From positions 1 through 17,927 of the forward strand of contig PKQR01000034.1 in NCBI GenBank assembly GCA_017578085.1: a stretch of 17,927 nt of DNA, given 5' to 3'. Each line of letters begins with the position of its first letter. Positions within the stretch are counted from its first letter, which is position 1. Origin of the DNA: Bacillota bacterium. GTDB taxonomy: Bacteria > Bacillota > Limnochordia > Limnochordales > ZCTH02-B6. Position numbers and translations under genes: made by a program. Below are positions 1 through 7,438 of this stretch, in pieces. Under the pieces are notes generated by a model. The model ran no database searches. It worked only from the letters and a program-made list of their open reading frames with translations, and was not told the DNA's origin.

Positions 1-129
1 CAGATTTTGCTAAAGGAAGACTTGCCGGCCGGTTCGTACGTGGTCATGTGGCGCGTGCTCTCGGTCGACACCCATGTCACGGAAGGGTACTTGATCTTCC
101 ACGTGCGGCCAGACGGACAGGACGGTTAA
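1..129 (+). CDS. CopC-like copper-binding protein, C-terminal fragment
   Basis: The reading frame is open from base 1 to a TAA at 127-129 and encodes the last 42 residues of a protein that begins outside the window. The piece reads like the end of a CopC domain (a periplasmic or extracytoplasmic cupredoxin-like beta-sandwich that binds Cu). It has an LPAGSYVVMWRVLSVDTHVTEG stretch-type ending, where family members have 'W.V.S.DGH...G...F.V'. The His in SVDTH sits where CopC proteins carry a Cu(II) ligand, although the usual DGH is DTH here. No membrane anchor follows the domain, so the product ends just after its last beta strand. The downstream gene is a CopD-type membrane protein, which is the usual partner and supports the call. 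The full domain and any signal peptide cannot be seen. Confidence 0.72.
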   Translation, partial: QILLKEDLPAGSYVVMWRVLSVDTHVTEGYLIFHVRPDGQDG

Positions 130-140
130 CGGGCGCCCGG

Positions 141-161
141 CGGGCGGCTGACGGCCGCCCG
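141..161 (+). other. Intercistronic hairpin between the copC-like and copD genes
   Basis: There is a perfect 8-bp stem, CGGGCGGC paired with GCCGCCCG, around a 5-nt loop (TGACG). It lies 12 nt after the copC-like stop and ends about 20 nt before the copD ribosome binding site. No T-tract follows, so it does not look like an intrinsic terminator. In an operon this position fits an mRNA-stability or differential-expression element, but that role is inferred. Confidence 0.4.
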
Positions 162-193
162 GCGTCGGATTAGACCGGCAAGGAGAATGGGCT

Positions 194-2002
194 TTGACGT
201 TCCCGGTGCTAAAGGCGGGCCATTACATCGGGCTGGCCCTTCTCTTGGGGGGACCAGCCTTTTGGCACTGGATCACAGCCGAGCGCGGCCGGCCAGGCTC
301 GCCGGGGCGGGCCGGGTTGGCCGTATGGCTCACGGGCTTGGCGCTCTTTGTGACCACAGGGCTGCTGGACGCCGTGCGGGCCGCGTCGGAGCTGTATGCC
401 AGCGCGAGCGTGGGAGACGTACTCTTCCTCTTGGTCAACGCCCGTTACGGCCGCATTATCGTGCTCAAGCTCGCCCTGGCCGTAGTGTTTTCGCTGCTGG
501 CGCTCCCGCGGCCGGTTTCCCTCTGGAGCAAGCTGCTGCTCCTCTTGGCGGGCGCCGGCGTCGTCTGTGCCGTAAGCGCGACGGGCCATGCGTCCGCGAG
601 CGGCTGGGCCGGGTTTCTCGCTGACGTCATCCACGTGGCGGCCATGGCCACCTGGGGCGGCGCCCTGTTGCATTTTGCCCTGTGGCTGTGGCGGATGGCC
701 CCTTGGACCCAAGGCCCCGAGCAGCGGAGCCTCCCGGCCTCGGCACAGGCCGAGCGCTTCGCCCGCCTCGGCACGGCCGCGGTGGCGGCCCTGGCGGCGA
801 CGGGCGCGCTCATGGCCATGCGCCTCATCTATGGATGGCCCGCCTTGACCGCGACGCCCTACGGCACCGCACTCCTGATCAAGCTGGGGGTGTTCGCCGC
901 CCTGCTGGCGGTGGCCGCGGCCAATCACTTCTTCTTCGTGCCCGCCCTGGGGCGGGAGAGGGCTGGGCAACCGGGGGCCGCACGGCACGCCGAAACGCGC
1001 TGGTTCAGGTATGCTGTGGCCGGCGAGGCGCTGCTTTTGCTTTTGGTGCTGGGCGCTACCGGGGTACTGACGACCGGTACGCCGCCCCGGGAGCCGCAAG
1101 TGTTGGCATATCCCATCCATGAAACCGGCCGGCTGGGAACGGTGACCTACGAGCTGGACGCATCGTCCCAGGCCACGGGCGGCATCCTGTTCACCTTGCG
1201 CCTGCACGACGCCGGGGGGCGTCCCGTCCAGGGACCGGCGTTGCCCATGGAGCTGACGATGCCAGGCCACGTCATGCCGCCTTATCGTGCCGCCTTGCGG
1301 CCCTCGGGCCCGGGTGAGTACCGGGCAGAGCTCATCTTGCCCATGTCGGGCCGCTGGCGGGTCGCCATCGATACCAGCGCCGTGGCGCCCGATTCCGCGG
1401 GCATCGCGTTTGAGCTGCGCGCCGGCTCAAGCCCCCGGGAGTTGCAGCGAGTGTGGTATTTCACCTGGTACCGGGCGCTCCGGTGGCCGGCCGGTGTCCT
1501 GTGGTTGATCGTGTACATCGCCATGGCCGGCTTTGCCGTCCATTCCATCCGCACCGCAGGCGCCAAACCAGCCTTCCGGCCGCTGCGAGGGAGCGCGCAA
1601 TTGCTGCTCTTCTTCAGCCTCTGGCAGCTCGTGTCGCTGTTTGTGGCCAAGGGGTATCCGACGGCCGACAACCCCAATCCGGTGCCTGCGACCGCCGATG
1701 TGGTAGCCACCGGCCAGGCGCTGTTCGAAACCTACTGCGCCCAGTGCCACGGCACCGGGGCCCGGGGCGACGGCCCGCTGGCCGGGGAAATGTGGCCGCC
1801 GCCCTCAGACCTGACCATCTTTGCCCCGATGCACACCGACGGCGAGCTTTATTGGTTCATCAGCAAAGGCGTGCCGGGAACCGCGATGCCCGCCTTTGAA
1901 GCGGTGCTGAGTGAAGAGGAACGCTGGACCGTGGTGCGCTACCTGCGCAGCCTGCCCGCGACGGGGCCTGGCGCCGCGTGGCTCAACCGGTATCAGTACT
2001 GA
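194..2002 (+). CDS. CopD-type copper transport membrane protein fused to YtkA-like and cytochrome c domains
   Basis: This is a 602-residue polytopic membrane protein. Residues 1-295 hold about eight hydrophobic segments with the CopD pattern (copper uptake or resistance permease). Residues about 300-415 form a soluble extracytoplasmic beta-rich domain with the YtkA/FixH-like sequence MPGHVMPPYRAAL followed by LPMSGRWRVAID. Two more hydrophobic segments lie near 430-450 and 470-490. The C-terminus is a mono-haem cytochrome c domain with CAQCH (C515, C518, H519) and a likely axial Met565 in GTAMPAFE. The start is TTG at 194, with AGGAG at 181-185 placed 8 nt upstream. The out-of-frame ATG at 187 is a shadow. 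It follows a copC-like gene. The family role is copper movement across the cytoplasmic membrane. The haem domain suggests a link to copper redox state or to respiratory oxidase assembly (inference). It is longer than stand-alone CopD (about 300 aa) because of the fused domains. Confidence 0.85.
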   Translation: MTFPVLKAGHYIGLALLLGGPAFWHWITAERGRPGSPGRAGLAVWLTGLALFVTTGLLDAVRAASELYASASVGDVLFLLVNARYGRIIVLKLALAVVFSLLALPRPVSLWSKLLLLLAGAGVVCAVSATGHASASGWAGFLADVIHVAAMATWGGALLHFALWLWRMAPWTQGPEQRSLPASAQAERFARLGTAAVAALAATGALMAMRLIYGWPALTATPYGTALLIKLGVFAALLAVAAANHFFFVPALGRERAGQPGAARHAETRWFRYAVAGEALLLLLVLGATGVLTTGTPPREPQVLAYPIHETGRLGTVTYELDASSQATGGILFTLRLHDAGGRPVQGPALPMELTMPGHVMPPYRAALRPSGPGEYRAELILPMSGRWRVAIDTSAVAPDSAGIAFELRAGSSPRELQRVWYFTWYRALRWPAGVLWLIVYIAMAGFAVHSIRTAGAKPAFRPLRGSAQLLLFFSLWQLVSLFVAKGYPTADNPNPVPATADVVATGQALFETYCAQCHGTGARGDGPLAGEMWPPPSDLTIFAPMHTDGELYWFISKGVPGTAMPAFEAVLSEEERWTVVRYLRSLPATGPGAAWLNRYQY

Positions 2003-2786
2003 CGCTACCGGCGTCGACGGCATCGCTGTCCACACCGTCTGCTTTAAGAGAGCCGCCGGTGGCGCCGTCTACCTTGCGGCTGAAGGTGTGGATGCCGCAC
2101 TCGGTTTTGTTCTTGCCGGGCCACCGCCCGCTGCGCTCATCGCCGCCGGGCACCGCCCGCTCCGTGCACGGCCAGCAGCCGATGCTGGCGTAGCCGTCAT
2201 CCAGCAACGGGTGGTAGGGCAGCCCGTGGCGCTCGATGTAGCGCCACACGTCCCGGCGGGTCCAGTTGGCCAACGGGTGGACCTTGACCACCTGGTGGTC
2301 CGGGGCCACTTGATGGAGCTCAAGGATTTGTATTTGGCGGCGGGTCGCGGACTGGTCGCGCCGCAGGGCCGAGACCCAAGCCTTCACCCCCATTTCGACA
2401 AGGGCGCGGGACAAAGGCTCGACTTTGCGCAGCCGGCAGCACAAATCCGGGTCTCGATCGTACAGATGAGCGCCCAGCAGCCGCTCCTGCTCCGCTACGG
2501 TCAGGGCTGGTTGGACGTCGATCACCCGCAGGCCGAAGCGGGCCGCAAACTCCCGCTTGAACTGCAGCGTTTCGGCAAAGTGGAAACCGGTATCCAGAAA
2601 CAGGATCGGCACGTCGGTCCCGTGCCGGTGGAGCATGTGGGCCAGGACCGTGCCGGCGCCGCCGAAGCTGCACGTCATGGCCAGCTGTCCCGGAAAGCGC
2701 TCCAGGGCCCAAAGGAGCACCCGTTCCGGATCCCAAGATTCCATTTGATTGGAGAAAACCGCCAATTCGGAACTATTCATTGACAT
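1983..2786 (-). CDS. cysH: Assimilatory (phospho)adenylyl-sulfate reductase, 4Fe-4S type
   Basis: This cytoplasmic enzyme of 267 residues reduces APS or PAPS to sulfite with thioredoxin. Visible motifs in order are a PP-loop-like SFGGAG at 40-45, DTGFHFAET at 65-73, the CC pair C116-C117 in CCRLRKVEPL, RRDQSATRR at 142-150, the CxxC pair C204/C207 in GCWPCTER, and the catalytic Cys230 in KTECGIH. The CC plus CxxC set is the [4Fe-4S] ligand set that separates APS-type reductases from cluster-free PAPS reductases, so APS is the likelier substrate. ATG at 2786 and a second in-frame ATG at 2780 both follow GGAGG; the spacings are about 4 and 10 nt, so 2780 may be the true start. A Ser/Asp-rich tail of about 34 residues follows ECGIH, and its end overlaps the convergent copD gene by 20 nt. 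No other sulfate-assimilation gene is in the window. Confidence 0.93.
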   Translation of the reverse strand: MSMNSSELAVFSNQMESWDPERVLLWALERFPGQLAMTCSFGGAGTVLAHMLHRHGTDVPILFLDTGFHFAETLQFKREFAARFGLRVIDVQPALTVAEQERLLGAHLYDRDPDLCCRLRKVEPLSRALVEMGVKAWVSALRRDQSATRRQIQILELHQVAPDHQVVKVHPLANWTRRDVWRYIERHGLPYHPLLDDGYASIGCWPCTERAVPGGDERSGRWPGKNKTECGIHTFSRKVDGATGGSLKADGVDSDAVDAGSVSTDTG

Positions 2787-2970
2787 CGCCCCTCCATCGC
2801 CGCTATGCTATGCGGGGACCGGCCGGACAGCGCCGCCCTCCGCTGCCAGCGTCCCCACGGCCTGCCAGTCCTTACGGACATTGCTTGCAGGTCTCCGCCA
2901 GGGCGCGTCCAAGGGGCAAAGGGAGGCGTGCTCTCGCGCTGATGGAGAACGGGAAAGGGGTGTGCGGCAG

Positions 2971-5163
2971 GTGGCGAGCGGGGCCGGGAACCGGCGAGTC
3001 CCGGTGCGGCCATTGGCCGCAGCGGCTGCGGTCCTCTTGGCGCTGGCCGCGCTTGGGGCCGCCGCGACCCTGTTGATCAACAATGGCCCACTGCCGGAGC
3101 AGTGGCGGGCGGCCGCAGCCGCGGGCTTGTCCCAATGGCTCGGGACCGACGTGACCGTGGAGGCGGCGCGCCTTTTGGGCCCCGGCCGCGTGGCGTTTGA
3201 AGGCGTGCGCGCCGACGGTGAGGTCGCGTTTTACCTCAAGCGAGTCACCGTCGGCTTTTCCCCTTGGGACCTGGGACGGTTGCTGCGGGAGCCGCTTTCG
3301 GCCGTCCACTGGATGCAGGTGCATGGCTTTGATGTCACCGTGCCGGTCGAGTGGCTCGCGGCGCGCTGGCCCGCCCGCAGCGACAGCGCGGGGGATACCG
3401 GGGCGGGAAGGGACACGGCTCCTGGAACCCCGGTGCGAGCCTTAACCGCCGAGGTAGACGTCGCGGTGGAAATCGCGGATGGCCGGATTACCGTCGTGGC
3501 CGGCGAAGAGCAGCTCCAAGCCGCCGTGGCAGGGAGAGTGGCCCTGCAGGGGGGGCAGTGGGTGATGCGCAACCTGCGCCTCAGCCTCCCCGGTTTCGAA
3601 GTCGAGGGACACGGGCCTGTTTGGCCGCAGCCGGAGGTTTACGCCCGCATCACAGCCAGCGACTGGAGGGCGGCCCTCGCGGCCGTCCCCGGAAGGTGGC
3701 GATCGGCGCTTCCGCTGGAGCTGTCGGGGATGACGGAAGGGGAGGTGTGGCTCACCGGCACGTGGGCCGCGCCCCGGGCGTGGGGGCGCCTGCAGCTGGA
3801 GGGGCTCACCGTCGGCGTGCCTGCCGTGGCCGGGCGGCCGTACCGCCTGACGGGCGGGGTCTTGGCGTGGTCATGGCGGCCTTCCCGCGGGCTGGAACTG
3901 GCCCTCGAGGCCGAGCGGGCAGAAACCCGGGTCAAGGCGGAGGGGGCCCTGGGCGCCGACGGGGCCCTTGAGCTCGCGGTGAACGCGACGGACCTGGACT
4001 TGCCGGAGGACGCGTTGCCCCTTGAGCGTTTGGGGGTCGCGGGCCGTGCCGACTTTTTCGGCCGGCTGGGCGGGACCGTCAAGGAGCCGGTGCTTGCAGG
4101 AGAACTGCTGGCCGACGGCGGGCATCTTTTTGGTCAGCCCGTCTCCTCCCTCAAGGCCCAGGTGCAGCTGACCCGGGACGCCTTTGACTTCTCCCGCGTC
4201 CGGGTGGTGCAGGGATCGTCGGAGTATCACCTGGAAGGGCGCGTCGAGTTTGGACGGGAGGCGGGAGATCCGGGCCAGTTGCACCTGGTGCTGCGCACCG
4301 ACCGGGGGCGGGTCGAGGCGCTGACGGCGGCCTTGGGCTGGCGGGTGCCCGTCGAGGCGGTGTTCAGCGGCACCCTGGTCATCGGCGGGCCGCTGGGGGC
4401 GGTCACCGGCCAGGGCGACATAGTATTGACGCAGGGCGTGGCATGGGGCCAGCCCTTTGACCGGCTGGCCGGGCAGTTTCACTACGGCCCGGAAGGCTTT
4501 GAGATCCCCGCAGCGACGGGCAGCGTCCGAGGCGCCAGCGTGGAGGTTCGGGGCGGCGGAAACCCGAAAGGCCCGTGGGAGCTGCACGTGTCGGCACAGG
4601 ACGTGCCGCTGCAGGCCATCACGGGACTCCGGGAGCGGCTGCCCATGATCAGCGGCCTGGTGAGCGTGGACGGGACTGTGCGCCGGAATGCGGGCGAGGT
4701 GCTGCCGGAGTTTGCGGGCCGGATCAGCGCCCGCCATGTGCTGGTCGGCTCCTTGGACTTTACGGAAGCCGCCGGAGAGCTCCAATTCGCCGGCGGAACC
4801 TGGCGCACCGGGGGCATCACCCTGCGCCGCTCCAGCGGCGGCACCTACGTGGCCGCAGGAGCGGTGCAGGCCGGGGGCGCCAAACCCGGCGCGGAGCCGG
4901 CCTTGGACTTGTCCATCGCCGTGCACCGGGAGTCGCTGGCCGACGTGCTGGCCCTAACGGGGCTGCGGCTGCCTGTGCTCGCCCCCAACGGCCGGGTATC
5001 CGCCCGGGTGGCGCTGGCCGGGAAGCCCAGCGACCCGGTGGCCCGCATCCGGCTGGAGGCGCCCGATGTGTACGTCGTCGGGTACCGGACCGCCGTCGCG
5101 GTGGAGATGCGCATCCAGGACGGTCGCGTGCACATCGACGCGCTGTCCCGGGAAAGCGGGTGA
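2971..5163 (+). CDS. AsmA/TamB-like envelope protein, C-terminally short
   Basis: It has about 730 residues. An N-terminal membrane anchor (about residues 10-36, Ala/Leu-rich, then LLINNGPLP) is followed by long beta-strand repeats typical of AsmA/TamB proteins. The signature includes a VTVGFSPWDLGRLLREPLS segment near residue 90, which matches the 'v.i.f....l..g....i..i.v..p.v' pattern of the family N-terminus. The family forms a groove-shaped periplasmic bridge for lipids or outer-membrane proteins. The open frame begins at 2749 inside cysH, so an internal GTG is preferred: 2971, with AAAGGGG at 2954-2960 about 10 nt upstream, or 2962. The protein ends within what looks like another beta repeat and lacks the DUF490/TamB C-terminal domain, so it is about half the length of full TamB. 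A parvulin-type chaperone gene follows 76 nt downstream and is probably cotranscribed. Confidence 0.72.
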   Translation: MASGAGNRRVPVRPLAAAAAVLLALAALGAAATLLINNGPLPEQWRAAAAAGLSQWLGTDVTVEAARLLGPGRVAFEGVRADGEVAFYLKRVTVGFSPWDLGRLLREPLSAVHWMQVHGFDVTVPVEWLAARWPARSDSAGDTGAGRDTAPGTPVRALTAEVDVAVEIADGRITVVAGEEQLQAAVAGRVALQGGQWVMRNLRLSLPGFEVEGHGPVWPQPEVYARITASDWRAALAAVPGRWRSALPLELSGMTEGEVWLTGTWAAPRAWGRLQLEGLTVGVPAVAGRPYRLTGGVLAWSWRPSRGLELALEAERAETRVKAEGALGADGALELAVNATDLDLPEDALPLERLGVAGRADFFGRLGGTVKEPVLAGELLADGGHLFGQPVSSLKAQVQLTRDAFDFSRVRVVQGSSEYHLEGRVEFGREAGDPGQLHLVLRTDRGRVEALTAALGWRVPVEAVFSGTLVIGGPLGAVTGQGDIVLTQGVAWGQPFDRLAGQFHYGPEGFEIPAATGSVRGASVEVRGGGNPKGPWELHVSAQDVPLQAITGLRERLPMISGLVSVDGTVRRNAGEVLPEFAGRISARHVLVGSLDFTEAAGELQFAGGTWRTGGITLRRSSGGTYVAAGAVQAGGAKPGAEPALDLSIAVHRESLADVLALTGLRLPVLAPNGRVSARVALAGKPSDPVARIRLEAPDVYVVGYRTAVAVEMRIQDGRVHIDALSRESG

Positions 5164-5229
5164 GCGGTTTCCAGGAGTCGCGGAGACGAGAGGCGAAGTG
5201 AAGCAACCACAGTTCTTGAAGACAGGAGC

Positions 5230-5247
5230 GATGAGACCGATGAGACC
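5230..5247 (+). repeat. Tandem 9-bp repeat that duplicates the parvulin start codon
   Basis: GATGAGACC occurs twice in a row, giving two in-frame ATG codons at 5231 and 5240 (peptide MRPMRP). AGGAG at 5224-5228 is only 2 nt from the first ATG and 11 nt from the second, so the second is the better start. A 9-bp tandem repeat can expand or contract while keeping frame, which would change the distance between the ribosome binding site and the start. Confidence 0.7.
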
Positions 5248-6160
5248 CACACTTGATCGCCTGATGGAGAGCTTGCGGGCCCGGACAAACCGGACCGTGG
5301 TGGCCCTGGTGCTGACCGCGGCGCTCGTGGCGGGCGGCGCGGTGACCTTGCTGGCCCAAAGCCAGGATGATGTCGTCGCCTGGGTCAACGGCGAGCCCAT
5401 CACCCGCGATGAGCTCTACGAAGAGATGGTGCGGTACGTGGGCACGCAGGTGCTGGATGAGATGATCCTGATCAAGCTGGTCCGCCAGCAGGCGGCGCAG
5501 CGCGGCGTCGAAGTCAGCGAAGATGACGTGGCGGCCCAGCTCGCGGCCATCGAAGAGGACGTGGGCGGGCCCGAGCAGCTGAAGTCGGTGCTGCAGATGT
5601 ACAACATGACCTACGACGACCTCAAGCAGCAGGTCAACCTCAACCTGCTCCTGCGGGCGCTGGTGGCCCCCGAGATCGAGGTGACCGAGGACGAGATCCG
5701 CTCCTATTTTGACGAAAACCGGGAGCGGCTAGGGCAGCCGGAGCAAGTGCGGGCCCGGCACATCCTGGTGGAAACCGAGGAGCAGGCCAAGGAGCTGAAG
5801 GAACGGCTTGAGGCCGGCGAGGACTTCGCGGCGCTGGCCAAGGAGCACTCCATCGACCGTGGCTCCGCGGCCCGCGGCGGCGACCTGGGCTGGTTTGGCC
5901 GCGGCGTTATGGTGGAGCCTTTTGAGAAGGCGGCCTTCAGCCTGAAGCCGGGCGAGGTCAGCGACCCCGTGCAGACGGACTTCGGGTATCACCTGATCCT
6001 CGTGGAGGAGCGCCGGGAGGCCCGGGAGGCGGTGCTGGACGAGGAAACCCGCAGCGCCATCGAGGAGCAGCTGCGGGAGGAGAAGCTGTCCCAGCGCATC
6101 CCGGAGTGGCTCGACGAGCTGCGCAGCAAGGCGGACGTGGAGATCCGGCTTGGGCGGTAA
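5240..6160 (+). CDS. SurA/PrsA-like peptidyl-prolyl cis-trans isomerase (parvulin)
   Basis: This is an exported folding factor of about 306 residues. Residues 18-40 form a hydrophobic signal or anchor segment after an Arg-rich start. A SurA_N-like chaperone region follows (VVAWVNGEPITRDEL near 45-60, helical to about 165). A single parvulin rotamase domain spans about 170-262, with RARHILV at its start, a RGGDLGWFGRG loop and a closing FGYHLILVEER. An acidic or charged helical tail ends the protein. No lipobox Cys follows the hydrophobic segment, so it is not an obvious PrsA lipoprotein; it is either cleaved and periplasmic or membrane-anchored. The start is uncertain: ATG 5240 (AGGAG 11 nt upstream), ATG 5231, or an upstream GTG at 5198. 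It sits directly after the TamB-like gene, which fits a role in envelope protein folding. A likely terminator hairpin lies at 6233-6262. Confidence 0.9.
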   Translation: MRPTLDRLMESLRARTNRTVVALVLTAALVAGGAVTLLAQSQDDVVAWVNGEPITRDELYEEMVRYVGTQVLDEMILIKLVRQQAAQRGVEVSEDDVAAQLAAIEEDVGGPEQLKSVLQMYNMTYDDLKQQVNLNLLLRALVAPEIEVTEDEIRSYFDENRERLGQPEQVRARHILVETEEQAKELKERLEAGEDFAALAKEHSIDRGSAARGGDLGWFGRGVMVEPFEKAAFSLKPGEVSDPVQTDFGYHLILVEERREAREAVLDEETRSAIEEQLREEKLSQRIPEWLDELRSKADVEIRLGR

Positions 6161-6232
6161 CCGCCCTGGAGGAGCGGCAGGAGGCGGCACGGGCGGCTAC
6201 GGGCTGCGGCGTCCCGGGTGAACGGTTAACGG

Positions 6233-6262
6233 CGGTCTCCCTTGCCCAAGCGGGGGAGACCG
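6233..6262 (+). terminator. Hairpin between convergent genes, probable terminator with a weak T-tract
   Basis: There is a perfect 9-bp stem, CGGTCTCCC (6233-6241) paired with GGGAGACCG (6254-6262), around a 12-nt loop. It lies 73 nt past the parvulin stop and 56 nt before the end of the convergent AI-2E gene. It could serve either strand. The plus-strand tail (TCTCCGCCTTTG) has only scattered T residues, so efficiency as a Rho-independent terminator is doubtful. The rest of the 6161-6318 spacer shows no gene. Confidence 0.5.
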
Positions 6263-6318
6263 TCTCCGCCTTTGCCTGGTTGAAGCTCCGTTCCGAGGGG
6301 GAACCGTTCCGGCGGCCC

Positions 6319-7380
6319 TTAGCCTTCGGGTTCGCTGCCCGGGAGCGGGATGATCCCGGCCTTGGCCAAGGCCCTGGCGATGATGGCGAGGATGGGCCCG
6401 ATCAGGATGCCGTAGACGCCAAAGACGACGATGCCGACCCACAAGGCCACGAGCATCAGCAGGGGGTGCATGCCCACCGAGTCGCCCAGCACCTTGGCCT
6501 GGAGCAGGTTATGGGTGGCGAACTGGGCCACAAAGATGGCGACCAGCCACACCGCCTGGGGCACGTTCCCGAGGAACACGCTGATGGCCGCCCAGGGAAA
6601 GAGGAGCAGCCCTGGGCCGAGAACCGGGATGACGTCCAGGAGCCCGAGAATCAAGGACAAGACCATCCAGTAGCGGGTGCCGATGATGACGAGGCCCACC
6701 GCCGCGATCGCGGTGCTGATGAACAGCATGATCAGCTGCGCGCGGAGGAACCCGCCTAAGTCCACCAGGACCTTGTCCCGGGCGTCCGCGATGCGGGGCC
6801 GCCAGTGGGCCGGCGCCATGCGCAGAAGGGTGTTGTTGACGTTTTCCCGGTCAGTGGAGAAGAAGTAAGTGGCCAGCATGATGATGATCCAGATGGCCGC
6901 CGCGCTGGGCAGCGCCGCGACGGTGCCCAGCAGGCGGTTGGTGAGGTTGGCGACGAACTCCACGAAGCGCTGCGAGAGGCTGTTCAAAGTTTCGCGCAGG
7001 TACGCGGTGAATTCCTCCGGGACCGACTCGAACAGCTCCTCCACGCTTTGCAGGAGGTCGTTGGCGACCCGCATGGCGGTGCGCTGGTGGGCCGGCAAGA
7101 GCGTCGCCAGGTCCAACAGCTCGTTGTACACGTTCATCATGACCCAAACGAGGCTGCCGCCCACCACGACGACCAGCAGGAGCAAGGTAACCCCGGCGGC
7201 CACCGGCCGCGGCAGGCGCAGCCGCTGGTGCAGGGCCATGACCATCGGTTCGATGAGATAGGCGAGGACGAAGGCAACCAAGAAGGGAAGCACAGCCGCC
7301 AGCACGGGCCGGCGGTAGACAACGGCGAGGGCCAAGAGGACGAACAGCCCGACCTTGCGGTAGTTCACGGCGACGGCCAA
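6319..7380 (-). CDS. AI-2E family permease (YtvI/PerM-like)
   Basis: This integral membrane protein of about 353 residues has the layout of the AI-2E transporter family (PF01594). Hydrophobic segments come in pairs (VGLFVLLALAVVY and LAAVLPFLVAFVLAYLI at the N-terminus). A long amphipathic middle region with a predicted extracytoplasmic helix follows (VEELFESVPEEF). The C-terminal half contains the conserved DVIPVLGPGLLL stretch and a closing GILIGPILAII. TTG at 7380 is chosen because GGGAGG lies 9 nt upstream; the longer open frame to 7470 would run into the divergent gene and lacks a comparable site. An extended -10 promoter is visible at 7414-7422. Members include the sporulation membrane protein YtvI of Bacillus and transporters or exchangers of varied substrates. 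The substrate here cannot be assigned. The gene is convergent with the parvulin gene and divergent from the DUF502 gene. Confidence 0.88.
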   Translation of the reverse strand: MAVAVNYRKVGLFVLLALAVVYRRPVLAAVLPFLVAFVLAYLIEPMVMALHQRLRLPRPVAAGVTLLLLVVVVGGSLVWVMMNVYNELLDLATLLPAHQRTAMRVANDLLQSVEELFESVPEEFTAYLRETLNSLSQRFVEFVANLTNRLLGTVAALPSAAAIWIIIMLATYFFSTDRENVNNTLLRMAPAHWRPRIADARDKVLVDLGGFLRAQLIMLFISTAIAAVGLVIIGTRYWMVLSLILGLLDVIPVLGPGLLLFPWAAISVFLGNVPQAVWLVAIFVAQFATHNLLQAKVLGDSVGMHPLLMLVALWVGIVVFGVYGILIGPILAIIARALAKAGIIPLPGSEPEG

Positions 7381-7413
7381 AGCGCTGGCCCTCCCTGGCG
7401 AAGTCTGGCTTTC

Positions 7414-7422
7414 ATTATAGCA
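7414..7422 (-). promoter_or_regulatory. Extended -10 promoter for the AI-2E permease gene
   Basis: On the minus strand the bases read TGCTATAAT, a perfect -10 hexamer with a TG extension. The hexamer ends 33 nt upstream of the TTG start at 7380, which leaves room for a short leader with the GGGAGG site. The -35 region at 17-bp spacing (CCATTT) is poor, as is usual for extended -10 promoters. The hexamer lies in the 58-bp spacer shared with the divergent DUF502 gene. Confidence 0.6.
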
Positions 7423-7438
7423 CAGAAAGGGACGGGAA

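Noticed and set aside
1911..2783. A 290-codon plus-strand frame over cysH
   Set aside because: It is the antisense shadow of cysH, whose Fe-S and catalytic motifs are complete.
2749..2970. N-terminal extension of the TamB-like frame
   Set aside because: The first bases overlap the start of the divergent cysH gene, and the translated segment has no hydrophobic or conserved character. GTG 2971 has a better ribosome binding site and leads directly into the membrane anchor.
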